NCBI GenBank assembly: GCA_019119025.1
Contig: DWXV01000046.1
Span: forward strand, 1 to 37,377
DNA from: Candidatus Allofournierella excrementigallinarum
GTDB taxonomy: Bacteria > Bacillota > Clostridia > Oscillospirales > Ruminococcaceae
Length of the DNA stretch: 37,377 nt
Direction of reading: 5' to 3'
The notes beneath the pieces are model-generated. The model did no database searches, was not told the DNA's origin, and worked only from the letters and a program-made list of their open reading frames with translations. A program made the translations under genes and the position numbers. Positions 1 to 5,830 of this stretch are shown piece after piece. Each line of letters starts with the position of its first letter. The first letter of the stretch is position 1.

Positions 1-475
1 CCGGCGAGGGGGGCGCCGGGGCGGCCACCGTCTGCTGCACCTGGCGGATGACCTCGTCGGCCTCGCTTTGCGCCGCGGGGGCCTTTGCCTCGGCGGGCTT
101 TGCCGCCGGGCGCTGCACCGTGCGCCGGGCGGGCCTTTCCGCCGGGGCCTCCCGGCGGGGCGATTCCTGTTTTTGCGCGGGCTGGGCCTTGGGGGCGGGC
201 CGGGCAGCCTCGGCCTTGGGGGCGGGCTGGGCCTTCGCGGGCCGGGCCGAGGCCGGTTTTTCTTCCGCCTCATTCGCGGCGGGCCGGGCCTTGGGCGCGC
301 CGGCCGCCCGGGGGGCCGGCGCTTCCTGCGCCGGCGGCAGGGGCAGGCCGTCCCCCAGGCCCAGGCCGGCCAGGATCTCGTCCACCGCCCGGTCGCTGGC
401 CGGGGCCGCCGCCTGCTGCTGCTTGAGTGTTTCCAGGATCTCGTCCACCGAGCCGGAAAATTTATTGTCTGGCAC
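1..475 (-). CDS. Ala/Pro/Lys-rich protein of unknown function, C-terminus cut by window edge
   Basis: An open frame runs from a GTG at 475 to the window edge without a stop (about 158 residues visible). The start is chosen because GGAGGG lies 8-9 bases upstream and no ATG fits. The N-terminus begins VPDNKFSGSVDEILETLKQQ, and a second copy of the motif, AVDEILAGLGLGD, follows about 20 residues later. After that the chain is low-complexity: Pro, Ala, Lys, Arg and Glu with APKAxxA-type repeats, probably a disordered linker towards a domain outside the window. It starts 36 bases after the rlmB stop, so the two are probably cotranscribed. No family is recognised. The repeated VDEIL segments look like short amphipathic helices that could bind a partner, which is inference only. 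Confidence 0.7.
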   Translation of the reverse strand, partial: MPDNKFSGSVDEILETLKQQQAAAPASDRAVDEILAGLGLGDGLPLPPAQEAPAPRAAGAPKARPAANEAEEKPASARPAKAQPAPKAEAARPAPKAQPAQKQESPRREAPAERPARRTVQRPAAKPAEAKAPAAQSEADEVIRQVQQTVAAPAPPSP

Positions 476-511
476 TTGTCGATCCCTCCATGCCCTGCGG
501 GGCGTATGTGT

Positions 512-1288
512 TCAGCGGCGCTGCCGCGCGATCTCGTAGAGGATGATGCCCGCCGCCACCGAGACGTTAAAGCTGTCCACCCCGGTGCCGCGCCCGGCCA
601 TGGAAAGGCTCACCGCGCCGTCGCACAGTTTGCGCGCCAGCGGGCTGACGCCTTTGCCCTCGCTGCCCAGCACCAGCGCCACCGGGCCGGTGAGGTCGGC
701 TTTTTCCAGAGGCTGGCCGTCCATGTCGGCGCAGTAGACGAACACGCCCTGCTCCTTGAGGCGGCGGATGCTCTCGCCGATGTTGGCCACCCGGGCCACC
801 GGCAGGCGGGCCGCCGCCCCGGCGCTGCTTTTCAGCACCGTGGGGGTGACCGCCGCCCCGCCCCGCTTGGGGATGACCACGCCGTGGGCCCCGCACAGCA
901 GAGCCGAGCGGATGACCGCCCCCAGGTTGTGGGGGTCCTCCACCCCGTCGGCCAGCACCAAAAAGGGCGCTTCGCCTTTGTCGCGGGCGGCGGCCAGCAG
1001 GTCCTCCAGGCTGGCGTAGGAGATGGAGGAGGCATAGGCCGCCACGCCCTGGTGGCTGTCGGTGCCGCAGCTGGCCCGCAGCTTGCCCGGGTGCACCCGC
1101 TTGACCACCGCGCCCGCCTGTTTGGCAAGGGCGGCGTAGTAGGAGGCCGCCGCGTCGGGCAGGCTTTCGCTGAGCAGCACAGTGTCTACCCCGGCGCCGC
1201 TTTTCAGCAGTTCGGCCACCGGGTTCTTGCCGTAAACAAGGCTCTGCTCCAGAGCGCCTCTGTCGTGTTTTTCGGGGCTGTTGCGCAT
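512..1288 (-). CDS. rlmB: 23S rRNA (guanosine-2'-O)-methyltransferase RlmB (SpoU/TrmH family)
   Basis: A 258-residue SPOUT-class methyltransferase expected to 2'-O-methylate a guanosine of 23S rRNA using SAM. Residues 18-90 form the SpoU substrate-binding domain (SLVYGKNPVAELL; HQGVAAYAS). The catalytic domain shows the three SpoU motifs: DGVEDPHNLGAVIRSA (motif 1, with the catalytic Arg), LVLGSEGKGVS (motif 2) and LSMAGRGTGVDSFNVSVA (motif 3, the knotted SAM site). The length is normal. The ATG at 1288 has AAGGAG five bases upstream. A likely promoter lies at 1354-1383. RlmB is the best member name; another TrmH-family rRNA methylase is possible, but the family itself is certain. Confidence 0.93.
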   Translation of the reverse strand: MRNSPEKHDRGALEQSLVYGKNPVAELLKSGAGVDTVLLSESLPDAAASYYAALAKQAGAVVKRVHPGKLRASCGTDSHQGVAAYASSISYASLEDLLAAARDKGEAPFLVLADGVEDPHNLGAVIRSALLCGAHGVVIPKRGGAAVTPTVLKSSAGAAARLPVARVANIGESIRRLKEQGVFVYCADMDGQPLEKADLTGPVALVLGSEGKGVSPLARKLCDGAVSLSMAGRGTGVDSFNVSVAAGIILYEIARQRR

Positions 1289-1353
1289 GATTTCTCCTTT
1301 TTGTCAAAAGCGGCAAACGCCGCCTTGTCTTTCACCGTTGTGCATACAAAAAA

Positions 1354-1383
1354 AGTATACCACCCCGCCGCGGGTTTTGCCAG
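1354..1383 (-). promoter_or_regulatory. Putative sigma-A promoter of rlmB
   Basis: On the minus strand, CTGGCA (-35, 1378-1383) is followed by 18 bases and TATACT (-10, 1354-1359). This places a start about 60 bases before the rlmB ATG. The -35 matches the consensus at four of six positions. Confidence 0.5.
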
Positions 1384-1522
1384 TGTTTGGCACAAAGTTT
1401 CGGCCCCTTTCGACGCCGCCGCCCTGCGGCGGGCACGCCCCGGCGGGATTTTGGACATTTCTGCAAAAATTTATGCAGAATCTTTGGCGGTAGAAACCAC
1501 GTCGATCCCTTTGTAAAGACCG

Positions 1523-1647
1523 TTATACACACCGTAATTCTACTTTTAACTTTCCACATGTTGAAAACCCTGTGGAAAATGTTAAAAAACAGCCTGTCCG
1601 GGGCACTTTTTCCACAGCTCACCGGGTTTTCAACCCGGTTTTCCACA
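1523..1647. promoter_or_regulatory. Cluster of DnaA boxes in the rlmB-glycosylase intergenic region
   Basis: The stretch 1289-1844 holds no gene. Within 125 bases it carries four exact matches to the DnaA box TTWTNCACA: TTATACACA at 1523-1531 (+), TTTTCCACA at 1571-1579 (-), 1608-1616 (+) and 1639-1647 (+). A fifth, one mismatch off, is CTTTCCACA at 1550-1558 (+). Weaker one-mismatch copies lie at 1339-1347 (-) and 1471-1479 (+). The region is clearly AT-richer than its surroundings, and an 8-bp hairpin (ACCGGGTT, 1621-1628, with AACCCGGT, 1632-1639) sits between two boxes. This could be a DnaA-titrating or regulatory cluster, or an origin. An origin is less likely because the ribosomal operon would then be head-on to replication. 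Confidence 0.65.
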
Positions 1648-1778
1648 GCGTTGTTGAAAGTTTTTCCGTAAACAAAGGGTTATAAACGGCCTGTCAATAT
1701 TGGAAATTCGACGGTTTTTACAGGGATTTTGCCCCTTTTTTCTCTTTATTTACCTCCCGCCGGTCTGTCCCCGCGGCC

Positions 1779-1807
1779 TTGACTTTGGGCCGTTTGGGCG
1801 CTATCGT
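1779..1807 (+). promoter_or_regulatory. Putative sigma-A promoter of the DNA glycosylase gene
   Basis: TTGACT (1779-1784) and TATCGT (1802-1807) are separated by exactly 17 bases, ending 37 bases before the glycosylase ATG. The -35 is strong and the -10 moderate. Confidence 0.55.
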
Positions 1808-1844
1808 ACAAAGCAGGAACGCATCTTGATCGAAAGGAGACGCC

Positions 1845-2690
1845 ATGCTGCTGCTTGAAAACACCCGCGGGCTGGATCTTTCCGCCACCCTTGGCTGCGG
1901 GCAGACCTTTTTGTGGAAGCCGCTGGAGGGCGGCGGATGGGCCGGCGTGGCCGCCGGGCGGGCGGTGACCGCCCGCATGGAGGGCGCGGTGCTGGCGCTG
2001 GAAGGCGCAAAGGAGGCGGACCGGCCCTTCTGGGAAAACTACTTTGCGCTGGACATGGACTACCCTGCCCTGCTGGCACGCTTTTGCGCCGGCAGCAAGC
2101 GGCTGGCGGCCTGCGTGGAACACCGCCCGGGCATCCGGGTGCTGCGCCAGCCCTTTTTTGAGACGCTGTGTTGCTTTATCATCAGCCAGAACAACAACAT
2201 CCCCCGCATCGCGGCCATCACCGGGCGGCTGTGCGAAGGGCTGGGAGAAAAGCTGGCAGAGGGCGCTTATGCCTTCCCCACGCCCCAGGTGCTGGCCGCG
2301 CGCCAGCCGGAGGACCTTGCCTTCCTGCGGGCGGGCTGGCGGGCGGAGTATCTCATCGACGCGGCCCAAAAGGTGGCCTCGGGCCAGGTGAGCGAGGCGG
2401 CGCTGGCTGGCCTTTGCGATGCGGACGCCCGGGCCCTCTTGACGACCATCAAGGGCGTGGGGCCCAAGGTGGCGGACTGCGTGCTGCTTTACAGCCTCTC
2501 CCGCTGGAGCGTGGTGCCCATGGACGTGTGGATGAAGCGGGCAATGGCGCGGCTTTTCCCCCGGGGCGCGCCGGCGTGCTGCCGGCCCTATCAGGGCATT
2601 GCCCAGCAGTTCATTTTTGACTATGCCAGGGCCAGCCTTCCCCGTGGGAAAGCAGACAAAAAAACCGCAAAAGAGCGCCGCGGCGATTGA
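1845..2690 (+). CDS. OGG1-like DNA glycosylase/AP lyase (HhH-GPD superfamily)
   Basis: A 281-residue base-excision repair enzyme expected to remove oxidised purines, chiefly 8-oxoguanine. Residues 1-100 look like the OGG1 N-terminal domain (LGCGQTFLWKP). Residues 105-235 form the HhH-GPD domain. The SQNNNIPRI stretch (114-122) matches the Asn-rich loop of OGG1, TTIKGVGPKVADC carries the hairpin-helix-hairpin with the expected Schiff-base Lys208, and VPMDVW supplies catalytic Asp227. AAAGGAG lies seven bases before the ATG. The tail after 265 is short and Lys-rich. Annotation pipelines may name it DNA-3-methyladenine glycosylase (AlkA family), but the GPK-VADC motif argues for a lyase of the OGG1 type. 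Its stop codon lies inside the -35 box of the aldolase promoter. Confidence 0.88.
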   Translation: MLLLENTRGLDLSATLGCGQTFLWKPLEGGGWAGVAAGRAVTARMEGAVLALEGAKEADRPFWENYFALDMDYPALLARFCAGSKRLAACVEHRPGIRVLRQPFFETLCCFIISQNNNIPRIAAITGRLCEGLGEKLAEGAYAFPTPQVLAARQPEDLAFLRAGWRAEYLIDAAQKVASGQVSEAALAGLCDADARALLTTIKGVGPKVADCVLLYSLSRWSVVPMDVWMKRAMARLFPRGAPACCRPYQGIAQQFIFDYARASLPRGKADKKTAKERRGD

Positions 2691-2715
2691 TTTTGGCGGC
2701 GCGATGGGGTATACT
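2687..2715 (+). promoter_or_regulatory. Promoter of fba, -35 overlapping the upstream stop codon
   Basis: TTGATT (2687-2692), a 17-base spacer and TATACT (2710-2715) form a good sigma-A promoter. The TGA of the -35 (2688-2690) is the stop codon of the glycosylase gene. It lies 44 bases before the aldolase ATG. Confidence 0.7.
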
Positions 2716-2759
2716 GTTTGAGGAAAACATCCCATCCAAACGATCGGAGGTCATAAATA

Positions 2760-3623
2760 ATGTTAGTTTCCGCCACTGAAATGCTGAAAAAGGCCCGGGA
2801 CGGCCACTATGCCGTGGGTCAGTTCAACATCAACAACCTGGAGTGGACCAAGGCCGTCCTGTTCACCGCGCAGGAGATGAACAGCCCGGTGATCCTGGGC
2901 GTTTCCGAGGGCGCGGGCAAATACATGACCGGCTACAAGACCGTGGCCGCCATGGTGAAGGCCATGGTGGAGACCCTGAACATCACCGTGCCTGTCGCCC
3001 TGCACCTGGACCACGGCAGCTACGAAGGCGCCAAGGCCTGCCTGGAGGCCGGCTTCTCCAGCATTATGTTCGACGGCAGCCACTACCCCATCGACGAGAA
3101 CGTGGCCAAGACCACCGAGCTGGTGAAACTGGCCCATGAGATGGGCGTTTCTGTGGAGGCCGAGGTGGGCTCCATCGGCGGCGAGGAAGACGGCGTTGTG
3201 GGCGCCGGCGAAGTGGCCGACCCCGCCGAGTGCAAGCGCATCGCGGACCTGGGCATCGACTTTTTGGCCGCGGGCATCGGCAACATCCACGGCAAATACC
3301 CCGCCAACTGGAAGGGCCTGGACTTCGACGCCCTGGGCAAGATCCACGAGGCCACCGGCGGCATCCCCCTGGTGCTGCACGGCGGCACCGGCATCCCCGC
3401 CGACATGATCCAGAAGGCCATCAGCCTGGGCGTGTCCAAGATCAACGTGAACACCGAGTGCCAGCTGAGCTTCGCCGCCGCCACCCGCGAGTACATCGAG
3501 GCCGGCAAGGACCAGCAGGGCAAGGGCTACGACCCCCGCAAGCTGCTGGCCCCCGGCTTTGAGGCCATCAAGGCCACCGTCAAGGAGAAGATGGAGCTGT
3601 TCGGCAGCGTGAACAAGGCGTAA
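2760..3623 (+). CDS. fba: Class II fructose-1,6-bisphosphate aldolase
   Basis: A 287-residue cytosolic zinc enzyme that interconverts fructose-1,6-bisphosphate with dihydroxyacetone phosphate and glyceraldehyde-3-phosphate in glycolysis. The sequence shows the class II landmarks in order: GQFNINNLEW, the HLDHGS zinc/catalytic motif, EAEVGSIGGEEDG, NIHGKYP, LVLHGGTGIP and KINVNTECQ. Length is normal for the Bacillus/Clostridium FbaA type. The ATG follows GGAGG at a normal distance. It has its own promoter and a strong terminator shared with the convergent peptidase gene. Codon use is extremely biased to C/G third positions, as expected for a highly expressed glycolytic gene. Confidence 0.97.
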   Translation: MLVSATEMLKKARDGHYAVGQFNINNLEWTKAVLFTAQEMNSPVILGVSEGAGKYMTGYKTVAAMVKAMVETLNITVPVALHLDHGSYEGAKACLEAGFSSIMFDGSHYPIDENVAKTTELVKLAHEMGVSVEAEVGSIGGEEDGVVGAGEVADPAECKRIADLGIDFLAAGIGNIHGKYPANWKGLDFDALGKIHEATGGIPLVLHGGTGIPADMIQKAISLGVSKINVNTECQLSFAAATREYIEAGKDQQGKGYDPRKLLAPGFEAIKATVKEKMELFGSVNKA

Positions 3624-3643
3624 GCCTTCCTTCCCATTGAACC

Positions 3644-3678
3644 AAAAAAGGCCGCCCCACCGGGGGCGGTCTTTTTTT
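3644..3678. terminator. Bidirectional rho-independent terminator between fba and the M56-M23 gene
   Basis: The stem CCGCCCC/GGGGGCGG (3652-3669) is flanked by AAAAAA (3644-3649) and TTTTTTT (3672-3678), so it can stop transcription from either side. The two genes converge here. Confidence 0.9.
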
Positions 3679-3690
3679 GCGTTTTCACGG

Positions 3691-5250
3691 TCAGGCGTCG
3701 GGGAAGTAGTCGTGCAGGTCCCGCAGCGCGCCGTCCTGGCGGACCTCCACATGGCAGTGGTTCCCGGTGCTGTTGCCGGTGGAACCCACCGCGCCGATCT
3801 GCTGGCCCTGGGCCACCTCGTCCCCCACCGCCACATCCATGCTGCTCATATGGCTGTAAAGCGTGGAAAGGCCGTTGCCGTGGTCGATCATCACCACGTT
3901 GCCATAGGCGTAATGCCACTGGGCCATGGACACGGTGCCCGCCGCCATGGCCAGCACTTCGCTGCCGTAGGGAGCTTTCAGGTCAGCCCCCTTGTGGTAG
4001 TCGCTCTTCCAGCGGCTGACCTCTATATACTCCGGCACCGGCCATATAAACCCCTCTGTTTTCTCCGCGTCGCCTGCCTTTGCAGTGCTTTGGGAGGCGG
4101 GCGGCACACTGTCCGCTTGCGCCCCGCTTTGGGAAGCGGGCGGCTGGGAGGCCGGGTCCGCCGCGTCCTGCTCCTGCGAGGACGACGCGCCGGCCAGCGG
4201 CTGGGGCGAGGCGCTGCTCACCGGGGCACTCACCGGCGTGTCGGAGGCGGAGAAGCCCGCCGCCACGCAAACGGTAAGGCAGAGGGTGGCGATCAGCGCA
4301 GCGGCCACGGCCACGGTGAGGCGGCGGCTGGGGGCCGCCGGGTGCAGCAGGGCGGCCAGACGGGCCTTCATCTCCTTTTTCGGACCGCCCAGGCCCGCCG
4401 CGCCGGCGGGCAGGGGGCGGCTTTGGGCCGCGTCCAGCAGCAGAAGGCCGTAGGCACGGCGGTCGGCTTCGCCCAGCCCGGCGGCGGCTTTTTCGTCGCA
4501 GGCGTACTCGCAGGCCCGGCTCCAGCGGGCCGCGTGGAGGGCACACAGGGGGTTGAACCAGTGCAGCCGGCAGCACCAGCGCACCAGCGCCTTGGCCCAC
4601 AGATCGCCCCGGCTCAGATGGGCCGCCTCGTGGCGCAGGGCCAGTTCCAGCCGGGCCAGAGGCATTCCTTCCGGCAGATAGAGCACCGGGCGCACAAGGC
4701 CGGTCATCACCGGGCCTGCAAGGCCAGGGCAGGCCCGCAGCCGGGGCGCACAGGCCACGCCCGCCTGGGCGCACACTTCCTGCCACAGGGCGTCCCGCTC
4801 CCCTCCCACCGGGGCGGAGAGCCTTTGCAGCCCACGGCAGAAACGCAGATACCGGCCCATCTGCCACAGGGTGCAGGCCAGCGCTCCTGCGGCCCAGACC
4901 CAGGGCAGCGCCGCCAGCGCCAGAGCCGCCGGGTCCGGCGTGGCAGCCGGAGCCGCGGTTCCGGCGGGCAGTGCTGCCGGGGCGGCGCTTTGAGCGGCGC
5001 GGGCCGCCGCATCCAGCGCCCGGCCCACCGGAGCCAGGGGCGCGGCCACCGGGGCGGGCGCGGCCGCGAAGAGCAGGGCCAGCACCGGCCCAGCCGGCAC
5101 CAAAAAGAGGGGGAAGGCCGCCGCCAGCGCCCTTGTCCGGGCGGCGGGCCGCAGCTTGTTCAGCAGCGGCGAGAGAGCCAGACAGGCCAGCACCGCCAGC
5201 CCGCCCGCCGCCGAAAGGGGCAGCACCAGAGAGTAGAACAGTTCATTCAC
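3691..5250 (-). CDS. Membrane M56 (BlaR1/MecR1-type) metallopeptidase fused to an M23 endopeptidase domain
   Basis: 519 residues. The N-terminal half is a BlaR1/MecR1-like M56 integral-membrane zinc protease: TM segments near 7-30, 42-63 and 108-128, the HEAAH zinc motif at 207-211, and YACDEKA near 249-255. A further TM lies near 310-332, then a Ser/Pro/Ala/Gln-rich extracytoplasmic linker (about 335-395). Residues 400-519 are an M23/LytM domain with apparently complete ligands: HKGAD (H419, D423), YSH (H467) and NHCH (H498, H500). BlaR1 normally has a penicillin-binding sensor in this position. Here it is replaced by a domain expected to bind or cut peptidoglycan, so the protein may sense cell-wall state and proteolyse the BlaI-like repressor encoded upstream. 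It starts with GTG, overlapping the blaI-like stop by 8 bases, with GGAGG upstream, so translation is coupled. Confidence 0.9.
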   Translation of the reverse strand: MNELFYSLVLPLSAAGGLAVLACLALSPLLNKLRPAARTRALAAAFPLFLVPAGPVLALLFAAAPAPVAAPLAPVGRALDAAARAAQSAAPAALPAGTAAPAATPDPAALALAALPWVWAAGALACTLWQMGRYLRFCRGLQRLSAPVGGERDALWQEVCAQAGVACAPRLRACPGLAGPVMTGLVRPVLYLPEGMPLARLELALRHEAAHLSRGDLWAKALVRWCCRLHWFNPLCALHAARWSRACEYACDEKAAAGLGEADRRAYGLLLLDAAQSRPLPAGAAGLGGPKKEMKARLAALLHPAAPSRRLTVAVAAALIATLCLTVCVAAGFSASDTPVSAPVSSASPQPLAGASSSQEQDAADPASQPPASQSGAQADSVPPASQSTAKAGDAEKTEGFIWPVPEYIEVSRWKSDYHKGADLKAPYGSEVLAMAAGTVSMAQWHYAYGNVVMIDHGNGLSTLYSHMSSMDVAVGDEVAQGQQIGAVGSTGNSTGNHCHVEVRQDGALRDLHDYFPDA

Positions 5251-5614
5251 GGCCCTTCACCTCCTCGTCCAGCCAGGCCCGCAGTTCCGCCAGTTCCCCG
5301 TCGGAGAGGCCCTTTCCATCGTACAGGGCGGCCACCATGCTCTTGACGCTGCCGCTGTAATACCGGCCCAGCAGTTCCCGGGCGGCCTGGGCCCGGTAAT
5401 CCTCCGCGCTCACCAGGGCGCGGTAAAGGTTCTGCTTGCCCTGCTTTTCCACCGCCAGGGCCCCCTTGTTCACCATGCGGGCCAGAAAGGTAAGCAGCGT
5501 GGAGGGCTTCCAGCCCTTTTCCGCCATCCGCTCGGTGAGCTGCGCCGCCGTGACCGGCGCGCCCAGCTCCCAGACCTTTTCCATGATCTCCAGTTCTGCG
5601 TCGGAGAGTTTCAT
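5243..5614 (-). CDS. BlaI/MecI/CopY-family transcriptional repressor
   Basis: A 123-residue winged-helix repressor beginning MKLSDAELEIMEKVWELG, typical of the family. The recognition region includes TAAQLTERMAEKGWKPSTLLTFLARM, the wing includes KGALAVEKQGKQNLYRAL, and the C-terminal half forms the dimerisation and protease-sensitive segment. The start at 5614 is preferred over an in-frame ATG at 5629, because GGAGG (5623-5627) sits eight bases before 5614 and nothing suitable precedes 5629. It is the first gene of a two-gene operon with the M56-M23 peptidase. It should bind the palindromes at 5633-5669 and repress its own operon. The signal is unknown; cell-wall stress is a reasonable inference. 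Confidence 0.92.
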   Translation of the reverse strand: MKLSDAELEIMEKVWELGAPVTAAQLTERMAEKGWKPSTLLTFLARMVNKGALAVEKQGKQNLYRALVSAEDYRAQAARELLGRYYSGSVKSMVAALYDGKGLSDGELAELRAWLDEEVKGRE

Positions 5615-5632
5615 TCTCGTCGCCTCCATATT

Positions 5633-5682
5633 CTACATCTTGTCGACGATTTAATACTACACGATGTAGAAGATAATTGCAA
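5633..5682 (-). promoter_or_regulatory. BlaI-type operators over the promoter of the repressor-peptidase operon
   Basis: On the minus strand, TTGCAA (-35, 5677-5682), 17 bases and TAGTAT (-10, 5654-5659) form the promoter. A perfect palindrome CTACA-CGA-TGTAG (5657-5669) lies between the two boxes and overlaps the -10. A second, imperfect copy CTACA-TCT-TGTCG (5633-5645) lies downstream, 24 bases centre to centre. This is the TACA-n-TGTA logic of BlaI/MecI operators and predicts autorepression. Confidence 0.82.
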
Positions 5683-5780
5683 CCCCTGTGCGCTCCTTTT
5701 CACAATTTTTTCAAAGGCAAGGCGGAAAGCTGCCCACCGCGGCGGCAGGGCTGCGCGGCGACCATGACGCGTGCACAGCA

Positions 5781-5818
5781 AAACGCCCCTCCGGGCCCGC
5801 AGGGGCCCCGGAAGGGCG
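5781..5818 (-). terminator. Terminator-like hairpin after spoIIE
   Basis: A long GC-rich inverted repeat (CGCCC..TCCGGG..CCC with GGG..CCGGA..GGGCG) lies just past the SpoIIE stop, followed on the minus strand by TTTT. The U-tract is short, so efficiency is uncertain. Confidence 0.5.
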
Positions 5819-5830
5819 CTTTGCTTTTTG

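Noticed and set aside
1289-1844. Chromosomal replication origin
   Set aside because: DnaA boxes are present, but no dnaA, dnaN, rpmH or other origin neighbours are seen, and the ribosomal operon would be transcribed against replication. Kept as a DnaA-box cluster only.
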